NCBI GenBank assembly: GCA_028583415.1
Contig: CM053276.1
Coordinates: 14,219,774 to 14,283,773 of the forward strand
Length of the DNA: 64,000 nucleotides
Direction: 5' to 3'
DNA from: Protea cynaroides
Lineage: Eukaryota; Streptophyta; Magnoliopsida; Proteales; Proteaceae
The position numbers and the translations under genes were made by a program. Positions within the stretch are counted from its first letter, which is position 1. Each line of letters opens with the position of its first letter. This document shows positions 22,399 through 33,411 of the stretch, in pieces. The notes under the pieces were generated by a model, which ran no database searches, was not told the DNA's origin, and saw nothing but the letters and a program-made list of their open reading frames with translations.

Positions 22399-23850
22399 GG
22401 GAACGGGCTCGTCTGTCGCTCACTCGAAAGTGCGACCAGGCGTGCTGCACCAGCTGGATGGGTGCCACTGGACAAAATAAATCGCACAGCTGATACTGAT
22501 GTCCTGCAAAATATAAAGATAAGTTAGTGTAACGTGAGATCAGATATATCCACCGAGACTGTCGTAGCAGAGAATAGAAAGCAACTCTAATGGCGGTTCT
22601 CTAATGACTGGTTGTTCTGTTGTGTTCTCAGTTTTCTTTGTTTTCAAGGTTCTCACAACGTCCTTCCCTCTCCTCTATGCAATAACGGCCGTGGAATCAC
22701 CTGAATTCGCAACATATAACGTCCTACCCCGAACTAATATCGTGATTGCCGTTGTCCCGCTCATGCTGTCATCCAAGCTATCCGAATGCAACTGTGAATT
22801 TGTCGCCAAGAAAGAGGCATGACAAGCCTCAATAGCATCCATTTGAAACCGACTATTTTTCTTAGCAAATTCTCACATAATATCTTCTTCACAAACTGCG
22901 AGCACTGAGCCTCGTATTCCCCATGCATGCCCATCAAATACCCCAAAAGGGGTGTAAATGCAGAAACTGTCCTGGTTTGCTTTGTCGAGAGCTTCTGGGT
23001 AGTACCCTCTCTGGGATTGATAAGAATACCTCAATTGGTAGTTTCCCGAAGGAACCTTAACCGAACGAGACCCATCAAGAGGTAGAAACTGCGAAGAAAC
23101 CCTCGACAACCGCGCTATACCCATTTCAGGGTCCCTATTGATACTTGGCTGGTTCAGTTGATCCCCGATTTCTGCTTCTTGATGATCATCGGAAGAAACG
23201 GGAGAGTGAGGAAACTGCAGCTGCTCTCACATTCTTACCTTTAATCCGAGAATCCCTCGAAGTACGGGGTGCTGCCTTGATGCAACCCGTCGAATAGACG
23301 CACCCCATTACTGATGCCCTCAAAACGAAACGACCCAGATCTCACAGTTGAGAGGAACCTCATCCGATTCCTTGATAATCAGAACTGAACCTCAGGCTAC
23401 TGGCTGGAAACAAACTCAAACCCAATAATCCCAGTTTCCCAAGTAGTAAAATGAATCCGATTGCTTCAGCTTCAGCAACTCCCGTCACTTCCAATAAACA
23501 GATTTGCAAATTCAGTTTACACACTCCAGAAAAAGCTAGTAGAGGAAGCAAATTTAAGAAAATCCGGTTGATTCCACTCAAACCTTATCTCGAGGAAGTA
23601 ATCAAATCACTGACAGACAAGCTGAAAGCAAGGTATTGAAGAAGTGGTGAGAGAAACCGCCATTAGAGTTGCTTTCAATTCTCTGCTACGACAGTCTCGG
23701 TGGATATACCTGATCTCACGTTACTAACTTATCTTTATATTTTGCAGCAAATCAGAATCAGCTGTGGGATTTATTTTGTCCAGGTGGCACCCATCCAGCG
23801 GGTGCAGCACGCCTTGTCACACTTTCGAGTGCAACGGCCGAGCCCGTTCC
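22399..23850. mobile_element. Pack-MULE carrying a PP2C gene fragment
   Basis: Inverted arms of about 200 bp: 22399-22603 and 23651-23850, both containing GAACGGGCTCG, GGCGTGCTGCACC, CCACCGAGACTGTCGTAGCA and AGCAACTCTAATGGCGGTT in opposite orientation. Identity is high, so the insertion is fairly young. The roughly 1-kb interior is host gene sequence (PP2C, minus strand). I could not fix a target duplication. There is no transposase. Confidence 0.85.
22675..23308 (-). pseudogene. PP2C-type protein phosphatase N-terminal fragment captured by a MULE
   Basis: It starts with MGCVYSTGC, an N-myristoylation and palmitoylation-type start (ATG at 23306-23308). It then has SSDDHQEAEIGDQLNQ, MGIARLSRVSSQFLP, ALDKANQDSFC, FGVFDGH, QCSQFVKKILCENLL, SLDDSMSGTTAITIL and YVANSGDS. 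The order matches the plant PP2C that is fused to cyclic-nucleotide-binding and kinase-like domains (At2g20050 type); that identification is from memory. Breaks: a frameshift near 23190, an in-frame loss of about eight residues before GVFDGH, a 4-bp duplication (GCATGCAT) at 22925 that shifts frame, GDST instead of GDSR, and a stop at 22675-22677. It is non-functional as a phosphatase. Confidence 0.85.
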
Positions 23851-23912
23851 ATCCATAAGTTCAATTCTCTCCGATACATAGTTTGTCCAACACCCCAAAG
23901 TTCTCTTCTCGT

Positions 23913-24330
23913 AGGCTATGTTTGGTTGCAAGGGAAATTGACAAGAATGGAGGTAAAATTATTAACCTTAAAACACGCACATGCCATCATAGGAAAGAAA
24001 TCCTCTCCTCCCCGGCTTTGGGCAGGAGAGTCGGCTACCTAAAGTGGATTTGTGACACCTGGCGTACACTCCATCCAACGATCCCTGATGCATAAGTAAT
24101 AACAAAACGAGTTGTGTGGGAAAAGCACATGATTAAAACTCTTTTTCAAATTTCAAATTCATTTTCAACTTTCATTCACCTCCTACATTCACCCATGACC
24201 TGTAGCTTCACCCGTGACCTGCAGCTTCACGCCTTCGAGAGAGAAGAAAGTTGGGAGAAAAAAAGAAGCAGACATGAAATCGTTTCAGAGAGAAGAAAGC
24301 GGAGGAGGAGATCATGCACCAGAGCCGTTT
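23913..24330 (+). mobile_element. Terminus of a TIR element shared with the FAR1-bearing region
   Basis: It begins TAGGCTATGTTTGGTTGCAA, and further in has GGAAAGAAATCCTCTCC, CCATCCAACGATCCCTGATG and a GAGAAGAAAGTTGGGAGAAA block. The same blocks occur inverted at 43358-43300, 41333-41205 and 41200-40990. The two loci are therefore copies of one element family whose left end carries a Harbinger-like TGTTTGGTTGCAAGGG terminus. The right end of this copy was not found. Confidence 0.55.
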
Positions 24331-25487
24331 CAAGTAATCTCAGAATCCAATCTCAGAGGGAAGAGAGGGCAGAAATCCGAAGAAGGGGGAAAGGGAAAGA
24401 AGAAGGGAACTTTTATTAGGGTTCAGTTTGGGTTTTCTACTGAACCTCTGTGCCTGCAACTCTTTGAGATCCAAATGCCCTAATTTTTTCTCAAATCTGG
24501 TCGTTCCCAAATCCCTTCCCCAGACGCTACTCCCACTACGATCGCTGCTACTCCTGCATCCCTTCCCAAGATGAGGAGATTTCTCTATCTTCTTTTCTAT
24601 AATACGACAGAATTTATTTATTTTTCATTTCAGTTGTTACTACTTTAGATTGATTATTTATTTGTTCTTGTAAATTTATAACAAGTTTGCAAAGACTGGT
24701 GTTCAGTTAATGTTTTATGTTGATGATTGAAGCCCTTGTTATATGGTTTTTTTTTTTTTTTGGGAGGCGGATTTTATAGTAAATGATGATATTTATTTTT
24801 TCTGCAACACCTCTATTTCAAAATTTGCTATTGAAACTAGATTTTGAAAAATCACTTTTGGTTTTCTCAAACCGAATACTCTAAAACACTGAAACTCCAA
24901 ACTCCACTTTGAAACTGGATACAATCATTGTCACCAGAGCAGTGGTTTCTTTCTAGAATTGATGAAAAAGAACGACTGAATTAACATTTTGTTGCAATTT
25001 TTTTTTTTTTTTTCATCTTAGTGGTTTCTTTTTAAGGAACCACAACACAGCCATAGTCTACCGATAGCATTGATCCTTGAACCTATAATTCAAGAATTTT
25101 GACTTCAGAGATGAAAGTTAAAAGTTTTTACGTCACTGTAGTTTACATGAAGGAGACTTTTGATATTTAAATACTGAATATCAAACTAATATGTATGTGG
25201 TGAGTTCTATCAAAACAATTTGACGTTAGCTATCAACTTTTGGACACTAATTAGGTTATGCATGATAATATTTATCAACTTCCATGTTGATTGAATCTCA
25301 TTTCCTTTTGATATCAATCTTAAAAATGGCCTAACAAAATAAATGTTTTCTAAATACATTAGAAACAGTTTCTTAGTCATATAATGCTTCTGATTTTTTC
25401 ATATTCAGTGTGATTTTAGATTTTGTAGTTTGACCTATGGACATTATATTAAATATATATTTGCAATTATGTAGTTTCATTTAGAAG
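24331..25487. other. No coding region; possible leader of the GRF gene
   Basis: 24331-24620 is purine- then pyrimidine-rich and resembles a 5' leader with a following intron (ATGAGGAGATTTCTC near 24570). The remainder is AT-rich. I see no further frames. A transcript running from here into the gene at 25488 is possible but not shown. Confidence 0.3.
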
Positions 25488-25884
25488 ATGGATCCGAAAT
25501 GTGAAAAGTGTGGTGCTTCCTGTGTTAAACTCACAACAACCGAAGTTAAAAATGTTCACAGAAAATACTACACATGCCAATGTTGTCGTAGCTTTTTTAT
25601 GTGGGAGGAGCACTACAAGGTATGTAAGTGTGGAGGAGGCCAAAGAAAAGTGAGAACGGCGACAACTGTCACAAACAAAGGACGTCCATTCTGGTGTTGC
25701 CTACAGTCTACAGGAGTATGAATATAAAACCTCCTTAAACTGTTGTCATTTCAATGAAAATGGTCCTAATATTCAATGTTCTTTAACTGTCTTGCAGGTT
25801 GACAACTGTAGATGTGGAATGTTTGAATGGATAGAAGAGAGAAGAGAGACCGTATCTAAGCTGGAGATAGGGGAAAGCTCTTAG
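25488..25884 (+). CDS. Tandem GRF zinc-finger protein, two exons
   Basis: Exon 1 is 25488-25715, the intron 25716-25797 (GTATGA...TTGCAG, 82 bp), and exon 2 25798-25884, giving 104 aa in phase 0. Finger 1 has C5, C8, C30 and C33 followed by FFMWEE. Finger 2 has C46-x-C48, then TVTNKGRPFWCC (C70), and C80 followed by GMFEWIEE. This is the zf-GRF pattern (CxCG..TxxNxGRxFxxC..C..F.W.(D/E)E) known in TOP3-alpha, APE2, NEIL3 and many small plant proteins, where it binds single-stranded nucleic acid. Here the two fingers make up nearly the whole protein. The splice restores the second finger's last Cys and FEW, which supports the model. It may derive from a topoisomerase 3-alpha tail or from a transposon-borne gene, given the element terminus 1.1 kb upstream. 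Confidence 0.65.
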
Positions 25885-26667
25885 TGTTGAGTGTCGTCTA
25901 ATACTGCAACTGCTACCCCTCCTTCATTAGATTATGTAAAAGGATATTTGAGGGGAGCAATTAGAGGTTTGACATCGTACTGGGATGTTGGAAGAAGTCT
26001 TGGATGCTGTTGAGAAACTAGACCTAAAGAAACCTTAAGATATAGTTGAGTTTTTAATTAGATTTTTATTTATTTTTTATTGTTTTAATTAGATTAAGAA
26101 CTACCTTCCTTTGTTTATAAGGTTGTATTTTTGTATTGTTGGAAGACACACTGTTATGATGAAGACTTAATTTTACTGTTTTTTTTTTTTTTTCCTCATA
26201 TATTGTGGTTCTTGCGATTCATTCTCTTTGGAGTTGCAAGAATGATTTGATCTACTTAGTGATCACTTTGAATAAGATCTCATGTGTTAGCGAGTAAACT
26301 GTTCTTGTGTTCCATCTCATGTATTAGCACTACAAATTTGGGATCTTAATGTCAATCAAAAGTTGTCATTTCACTTAGGGAGGTTGCAGGTTGCTTTAGA
26401 TGTGAATGGGATACTTATTAGAAAGAAGATGAATTGGAAGAATGCTAGCTATATGGAGAGGATGACGAATCTATAGAACATGCCTTTATCCTTTGTTCGC
26501 ATGCTACAACTTCATGACTTTTGTATTCTATTGGCTTCATATCACATGACTTTAATTGAAGATACTTCACAGATTGTTTCTTCCATACACCATTGAATTG
26601 GAAGTTCAAGAGGCATGTGTAGACGTTTCAAGTTTGTCGAGCAAATTAAATTGATTTTTCTTAGCTC
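25885..26667. other. No recognisable gene
   Basis: AT-rich 3' flank of the GRF gene. The segment 26340-26640 looks like weak, broken coding debris (for example DEWEDVL-like frames), not identifiable. Confidence 0.35.
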
Positions 26668-26965
26668 AAGGTAACAATAAAATAAAATAAAATAATAAAT
26701 AAATAAATAAATAAAATAGATATATAATAATAAAAAAAAGAAGAAAGAAAGAAGAAAATAAAATAAAATAAAATAAAATAAAATAATAAATAAAAAAAGA
26801 TAAAATAAAACAAAGATAAAAAAATAATAATAAAAATAACAAATAAATAAAAAAATCTAAACCTATTTTAATTAATGAATTAATCAATGAAATTAAAGAA
26901 ATAAACATTTAAATAAATAAATAAAAAATAACAACAATAATAAATAAAATAAAATAAAATAAAAA
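26668..26965 (+). repeat. A/T low-complexity tract, (AAATA)n-like
   Basis: About 300 bp of A and T with AAATA and AATAAA units and occasional G. The minus-strand frame across it is Phe/Leu/Ile/Tyr only and is not a gene. Confidence 0.9.
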
Positions 26966-28430
26966 GAAGAAGAAAGAGGAAGGAAATTCATTTTGGAAAG
27001 ATCAAAGTTAGAGGTTATAAAAGAAAATCAAAAGGAAAAGTCATTTTCTTCATTCGATTGTTCAGGAACGAAGAGAAACAAAGAGAGAAAGAGGGAAGAG
27101 GGTTTGAGAGTGAGGAAGAGAGAATCGAGAGTAGAGAGAGAGGGAGAAGGAGAAGGAGTAGCAGTGGCGATAGCGATGGCGGTGGTCTAGTGCGATGGTG
27201 ACGGCAGCATGGCACAGCGGCGGAAACTCCAAGGATTTGCTGAGATTGAGTTTCGTTTCGGTAGCTTGGAAACCTAGTTTCAGATCTAGGTTTTGGTATT
27301 TTTCTTTCGATGATCGATTGTTTCCTCTCCAATAAGCTGAGCCGGCTCCTCTGAAGGTTTGTTTGCTTTCTCTTCTGTAGAGTTTGTTTTGCCAGTGACA
27401 AATCTGTCGACATTATGAAATTTGATTTAGATTCTTGAAGTTCTTGAGAGGAAATTTCTGAAATCTTGTTTGATGTTCTGACGGCAACGATGGTCGGCAA
27501 CAGGTGATCAGATCTGGTGGCATTTTTTCTAAAAAAACTCAGGAGGTTTTCATTTGGGTGATCTGAAGAAGGAAATCAAGAGTAGACGAAGGAAGGCAGA
27601 AACAGAAAAAGGTTAGGGTTTCTAGATTCATTTTGTTCTTGTTTTAATTTCTGATCTTTTCCAATATAAGTTTACCTACATCTTCTCCAATTCCGGTCGA
27701 TCTTGAATTCTAGCGATTGCAATATCGCAATCCTATTCTGGTTCATTTTCTGACCTGTTCTGTGGTTAACAATCATTGATGAACCGAAGTTCTATGATTC
27801 ATTGTTCAAACTATCCGATTCAATGCTTCTAATTTGTTTTGTGGTTAATGATCAATGACATCAATTCTTGAATCTATTCATGTTCCCGATGGCATTAATT
27901 TTGGCTACGATGTTACATCATTAATCTGTTTGCATCTGTTAAATTTTAATCTGAATTCATGCAATTATCGTCCCGATGAAATTCTTAAATAAAATGCATA
28001 TTCTGATGATTTAAATCCCAGTGAATTTTATTCTGATTCTTGATATGCAAAACCACGGCATTCCTCCTATTTTCGATTTGTAATTTTCTCTGTTACATAT
28101 CATTCTTTTACAAATTTCCTCCAGCTTTCAAATAAATGATCAATATGTATAGCCATCATGAAAACCGTTTGAACCTTCCACAATTAAGACATTGCAATGT
28201 CGGCACACTTTCAATGAAGTTATTATGATCAGCTTGATGAAATTCTGTTGAGTAGTTGGGCTTATGTCTAGATTTGTGAACGTTGTTGTTAGTGGACTCT
28301 AGATTCGGCCAATAATCAATGTGGTTTTATTGAAGGCTTTGATTCAGGAATACCTGTAGAAATAAGAATGGCAGCTTGGAAAATAGTATACATGATCCTG
28401 GGTTAGATTGATCAAGATGGACATCTTCTG
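26966..28430. other. No supported gene; purine-rich leader-like segment 27000-27600
   Basis: 27050-27180 is GAGA-rich on plus, followed by a GC-richer part with ATGGCGGTGG and GACGGCAGC words, like a plant 5' leader or first exon. An open minus frame (27015-27500) is a shadow of the purine repeat. A transcript start may exist here but no coding exon follows that I can assign. Confidence 0.35.
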
Positions 28431-28439
28431 AGAGGTTGA

Positions 28440-28530
28440 ATATTGGGAAGCTCATATGAGCGATTTTGGGACTGCTCGCATGCTTGGTCCAATACTGAAA
28501 TCAGCATTGCCACATCATCAGCTTTTAAAG
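28440..28530 (+). pseudogene. Receptor kinase DFG-motif relic
   Basis: One frame reads AHMSDFGTARMLG, which is the kinase DFG segment of LRR receptor kinases of the FLS2 type (AHVSDFGTARILG). Surrounding frames are broken by stops. It is a short fragment; downstream sequence to 28740 may be its decayed C-lobe. Confidence 0.4.
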
Positions 28531-29514
28531 GCACCACTGGATGAGGGCATCTATACGTTGTAGGCTTTAAGGAGGAGAATTGAAATGAGTTGGGCCATAT
28601 TCTTGGAAAATACCTATAGTTAAGATGGTGCTTGATGGAGAAGGTTCCACATGGAAAAAATGGAAATGATCATTTAGTTATCGACTCTTTCGTTGAAGAC
28701 ACTGTTTAATCCTCAAGACAATTATGCTCTAAGATCAAGGCGACTTACTTTCAAATTTTCATCCATAATTTCAGCTTGTCAGAGAACCTGTCCCCGAGTA
28801 CCTACATACTTCACATAGCCTTGGATACGTGGGATCATATTTTCTTTATTTTTGCAGTCCACATCTACTCACACGCAGATAACGCCCCTAACTCTATGTC
28901 TTTACCTTATGTGGTATATGGGTTCGGCCATCGTGTGCCCATAATTATTCGTTGCGGGTGGGTAATACGATATGCATGCGGCACTTACCATCCATAGTGT
29001 AATGATGAGCGGGATAAACTAGGACTCTCCCTACCCCCTTCAATGTATCCCGTAAATGCGAAAGGAAAATGTATTAATAGTTCTGATTCTCAATCCTTAT
29101 TTATGTAACCCATAGTAATTTGTATAATTTTTTGTAGTTATTTCCATGCAATGCAGACTCACGCGCTTGTGATGCGCGAATGAATGTGGATATGTAAGTG
29201 TATGTAAAATAAAGTGGGGCTCCAATGCCATCTTCCAATATTGAGAGCATACTCCCTCATGTTGACAAGTATAGATTATTTTCATTTTTGTTATGTGTAG
29301 TTCATTCTGAACTACGTATGGGCTTGATTCTCAAACCTCACCCCGAGATACATAGGCTGCCTGGATATCCATCACCCAAGCTCAGTCCAATCGCAATGAG
29401 GGTTGCAATAATACCCAATTTACGTCATAATGTGCCTTGCACTTTGCACATTTGCTCCTAATTGCGTGCTTCCAAATTATTATTTTTTTCTCATCAAACA
29501 TATTTTTAGATTCA
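28531..29514. other. No recognisable gene
   Basis: Moderate GC at 28780-29050 with no family that I recognise. AT-rich elsewhere. Confidence 0.35.
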
Positions 29515-29712
29515 ATTTCAAAGTTAAATTTAATTCAATTTCAATTTCAATTCTAATTCAATTTCAATTTCAATTTTAATTTCAACTCCAATTCAATTTC
29601 AATTTCAATTTCAATTTAAATTCCAAATTCAATTCAATTTCAATTTCAATGTAAATTCCAAACTCAATTTCAATTTCAAATTCCATTCAATTTCAAAGTC
29701 AATTTCAATTCT
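29515..29712 (+). repeat. (CAATTT)n imperfect hexanucleotide array
   Basis: CAATTT/AATTTC hexamers repeat with frequent 5-bp and 7-bp slips over about 200 bp. It leads directly into the 42-bp array. Confidence 0.9.
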
Positions 29713-29729
29713 CCATCTTCACTTGGAAC

Positions 29730-29862
29730 CTTGGGCAAGCATTCTATCATCGTATGGAAGTCCCTTTCAATCTTGGACAAGCATTCTATCATCACATGGA
29801 AGTCTCTTTCAATCCTGGGCAAGTATTTCATCATCGCATGGAAGTCTATTTCAACCCCTATT
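29730..29862 (+). repeat. 42-bp minisatellite, three copies
   Basis: ATGGAAGTC recurs at 29754, 29796 and 29838 (period 42). The unit includes GGGCAAGCATTCTATCATC. Because 42 is a multiple of 3, the open frame shows a 14-residue repeat of the form SWASILSSHGSLFQ. I regard coding as unlikely because the frame is short and bounded by non-coding repeats. Confidence 0.85.
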
Positions 29863-29865
29863 TGT

Positions 29866-30032
29866 ACATAGACGATCTACTGGCTTGACTAGTGGCTGTA
29901 GAAGTTTATTCGATTACTTTACATAGACGGCCTACCAGTTTGACTATTGACTGTAGAAGTCTATTCAATATCCGAAACCTAGATGACCTATTAGCTTGAC
30001 TAGTGGCTATAGGAATCTACTATTTTACTAAT
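29866..30032 (+). repeat. 55-bp minisatellite, three copies
   Basis: ACATAGACGATCTACTGGCT at 29866, ACATAGACGGCCTACCAGTT at 29921 and a diverged ACCTAGATGACCTATTAGCT at 29977. The period is 55-56 bp. Each unit contains CTTGACTAGTGGCTGTAGAA. It follows the 42-bp array by four bases. Confidence 0.85.
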
Positions 30033-31270
30033 CCAAACGGTTGAACTACGTTGAACTTGATTCTTGGGTTTATCTTGAAATACGTAGGTAGTTTGAGTGC
30101 TTATCATTTGAGTTTAGTCCTAAACTAATTTATTTTAATTTATTTTTCATTTTTTCATATCATTTGAATGTCATTTTAGAATTAATTTCAAATCATTGCA
30201 TTCAAACTTTGGACTATGTTTCAATAGCTGAAAAATGATTTTATTTGTCAATGTGTTAAAAGTTGCGCATTTGTTACTCAAAATTGGCTGATTGGTCCAT
30301 CATCCAATCATTTTATTTCTGATCTATATCACATTTTAATTTTTCTTTCTATTGTATTCACAATTGTGTGGCTTGCTCCTAGATTGAAATATATCTAGAA
30401 CCTAGGTCTGATACCTATAAAAATTTGTTTAGTCATTGCTTGTAATTTAAATTAGGATAGGAAAGAATAGTATACGAGGACTAATTTTCGGATTAGACAA
30501 TTTGGGTGCCTAACACCTTCCCAAATTGTAACATGACACTTACCCATTGTTTCTCTAGTTTGACTATAAACAACCATATGAGAACTAGATTCATTTGAGA
30601 AATCATATATATAAGTCATAGACCTTATCCAGGTGGCGACTCTATTTCTTTCATTTTCATTTTCTAAATCACCACAAAAACTATATTTTTCGTCCTTAAA
30701 GCATGATAAAAAGTTGATGAACAAAAGAGAAATACTTCAACAAATGACAATGGACCATAAGCTACAAAAAATAGGAGGCATACATAATAGAATACAAAAA
30801 TAGGTGCAGTAGTCAGCTAGAGGTCCAAAAGTTATGAACTCTTCCTATAAAAAATCTCCTTTTGCATATATGATATATCTATGTATTGGACTTTTTGTAT
30901 GATTGTTAAGTCTGTTTATTTACAGCCTGTACTTTAGTAAAATAGTATTGTACTCGGTATAGATATACTGCATTTTTGTTTCAAAGACAACACAAATCAA
31001 TTTGAAAGAGCATTCACCAAATTGAGTTTTGGGTAAAATATAATTTTCCCAAGAATCAAGGACTCGATCTCCAATGAAACTCATCTATTGAAGTTAATCT
31101 GAGAATTCCAGTGGTTAAATGTCATATCAAGATCCCTATGAAATAGCCATGCCGAATTGATAGCAGTAGCATCACAACTAGACATTCTTATAGTGACTCC
31201 TGAATGCTGAATGGTTCATTTGTCTGGCCGTATAAATCCTATGAGCTTTTGGAATAAATAGGGTGGGTAC
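30033..31270. other. No recognisable gene; probable intron or intergenic
   Basis: AT-rich. The word GTTAAATGTC at about 31117 also lies next to the right edge of the LTR at 33355. No frames of interest. Confidence 0.4.
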
Positions 31271-31350
31271 CAAGATTCCACCATTGAAGTTAATGATGGA
31301 TCTTGAATGACAAGATTCCACCATTGAAGTTAATGATGGATCTTGAATGA
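31271..31350 (+). repeat. Exact 40-bp tandem duplication
   Basis: The 40-mer starting CAAGATTCCACCATTGAAGT is present twice in immediate succession (31271-31310 and 31311-31350) with no difference, so it is recent. The second copy abuts the left edge of the 2-kb LTR. Confidence 0.95.
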
Positions 31351-33355
31351 CACTGAGAGGGGAGTGAATCAGTATAATAACTTTTCTCCTGATATTTCTT
31401 TGCTGTCCAGTGATATTTATGAAATAAATTGTCTCACACACAATCGTATGCAAATCTACATCGCAACCACTCAGTGGCCATGTCTACTAGATTTACACAT
31501 CCATCCTGCAATTCAATCCACACACTTCACAAAATATATAATCAAAACATACCATAACACAGAAGAGTTACGTGGTTCACCACCACAGTATGTGATGGCT
31601 AATCCACGGAGTAATGCCCAATGGGCTCCGTATTTACTCAATACTTAACTTTTAGCCATTTACAGGACAAGGATACTCACCCTATATTTTCTCAGCATAA
31701 AACTAAGAGGGTAAACATTACCAAAATTTAGGCATAAAGCCAGTGTCCAGCACCCACTGAACACACCACAAATAATATCCTTTTGGGGCTTATAGTGATG
31801 CCCTACAATTAAATCCCACAAGCTAAATAGGTATTCCATTAATTTTTCTTTTCACCTATACAAGCATACAATGCATAAAAATTATCTAAAGAGTTAGGGA
31901 ATGAGAAAATCTCACAATCGATTTTTTTCTGACAACTGACGACGTTCTTCTTCTTTTGATAATCAATCAATCCCTTGTCATATGCAGAGAAGCTCCACCA
32001 TCCTTCAAAAATCACAGCAGTACATCGACATGGGCACGAATAGAGAGGATGAGTGATTGTTTTCAATTCCCCAAGCAAGAAATCATCAAAAATTCAAGAA
32101 ATAAAGCTTTTCTCCTCAAAATTGCCTCTCTCCCTCTGTTTCACGCGGCCAGCAGCTTCTCAAACCATTTTCGATAGAAAGAGAATGAAAAACCTAGCTC
32201 GGTGCAATTTGGATCGTCAAATTTGGCCTTCGGATGATCAAGTTATGGCAAAAACAAGTTCGGCCAATAAGAAAATTTGAAATGGAATCTTTAAGCCTCA
32301 TTTGATGCACTGGCACCATAGCGCGCCCGCTTGCTTTGTCGAGATCTGATTGGCTGAGGAGAGAATCAACGTAATCTGCTGTCGGATCAGAGAAGAAAAG
32401 GCGGGATCGAACCTGATTCCTCGGATCTGAATAATCCGCGTCTCCGAAAATTGGCTTGAACGACAGCCTTTAGATCTGGATCTGTCCCGCTTCCGTATTG
32501 CGTGTGCGTCACACATAATCACGGCTCTGCTCCTATGTGACGCGATGCATGATTATTCGTTGCGTCTGGCCAATCATCTCATGCGTGGGAGTATCTGACG
32601 ACGCCGACTGAGAAACACCTTAGCCCACCTTCACCAGAACCACATATTTGGAATCTTGAAGACGTGGCTCCATTTAGGCGGCCGATCTCGCATCTTCAAC
32701 ATTCTTTTGTTCCCAAAATACCCCTTAGAAAACAAGAAATGGCCTCTGTAACTTTTAAGAGTTTGTTAAAAACTCTACAGAGAAAATTTCCAGAGAGGTT
32801 TTCTCTCTCCTGGAAATTTCTCAAACACTTGGTGTGCTGACCACCGAGGGAGGGCATGCGCGCGCGCGGGCCTACTGCCTTGCGGCATGGCTCTCGGCTT
32901 TTCTGTGCGGCCACTGCCCTCGGCCACTGCCCATGGCCCTCGGCCTTGCTGCTTGCCCATGGCCCTCGGCCTTGCTGCTTGCCCATGGCCCTCAGCCTTG
33001 CTGTGCGGCCACTGCCCTCGGCCACTGCCCATGGCCCTCGGCCTTGCTGCTTTACCCATGGCCTCGGCCTGCCTTGGCCCTCGGCTAGGCTGGCTGCCTT
33101 GCCCCTCGGCCTCGGCCACATGGCCCCCGGCCTCGGCCGGGGTTGTTGCGGGCTGTGCTTGCCATGAGGCTGGCCTGCTGGCTGGCTGCCTTGGCCCTCG
33201 GCCTCAGCCAGGCTGGCCCTCGGCCTCTTTCTCTCTCTTCTGATTCTCTCTCTTCCTTCTCTTTCTTTCATTGTATGATTAACTAGTATTTCTCCCTCAT
33301 CAAACTTGGTCCGAGTTGGTCCAAGTTGCCGACAATTACAATCCAAAGTGCAACA
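31348..33355 (-). mobile_element. Solo-LTR-like sequence I (copia type), about 2.0 kb
   Basis: In minus orientation it starts TGTTGCACTTTGGATTGT and ends CACTCCCCTCTCAGTGTCA, so TG...CA. Shared blocks with the sequence at 36424-38448 include GACACTGAGAGGGG, ACGTGGTTCACCA, GGAGTAATGCCCAA and GTCGAGATCTGATTGG. The TACGTGGTTCACC word is typical of R-U5 of plant copia LTRs. No internal domain lies next to it. I could not find a matching 5-bp target duplication. It lies beside the NAD(P)H dehydrogenase exon relic. Confidence 0.65.
32850..33235 (+). repeat. GC-rich GGCCCTCGGCC tandem repeat inside LTR I
   Basis: About 385 bp of GC-rich repeats with a unit near GCCCATGGCCCTCGGCCTTGCTGCTT (about 28 bp, variable) in a background that is AT-rich. 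The related LTR at 36424 lacks it at the equivalent place. Frames on both strands are open through it (up to 216 codons on minus) purely from composition, so no protein is claimed. Confidence 0.9.
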
Positions 33356-33411
33356 GTTAAATGTCTGGTTAGAATTAGTACAAAGTCATGGAGTTCTTCC
33401 TAATTACATGC

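Noticed and set aside
26666..26908. 80-codon Phe/Leu/Ile frame resembling a membrane protein
   Set aside because: Pure A/T low-complexity DNA read on the complementary strand.
27015..27500. 161-codon minus-strand frame rich in Ser and Leu
   Set aside because: Complement of a purine-rich leader-like stretch; low complexity and no family.
29730..30032. Possible CRISPR-like array
   Set aside because: Units are contiguous tandem repeats with no unique spacers, in a plant nuclear context.
31839..32522. Several 60-80 codon frames on both strands
   Set aside because: They lie inside LTR I, have no shared motif, and the equivalent frames are not kept open in LTR II.
32696..33346. 216-codon Gly/Arg/Pro/Ala-rich frame
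   Set aside because: Runs through the GC-rich minisatellite where both strands are open in several frames; no motif and no start context.
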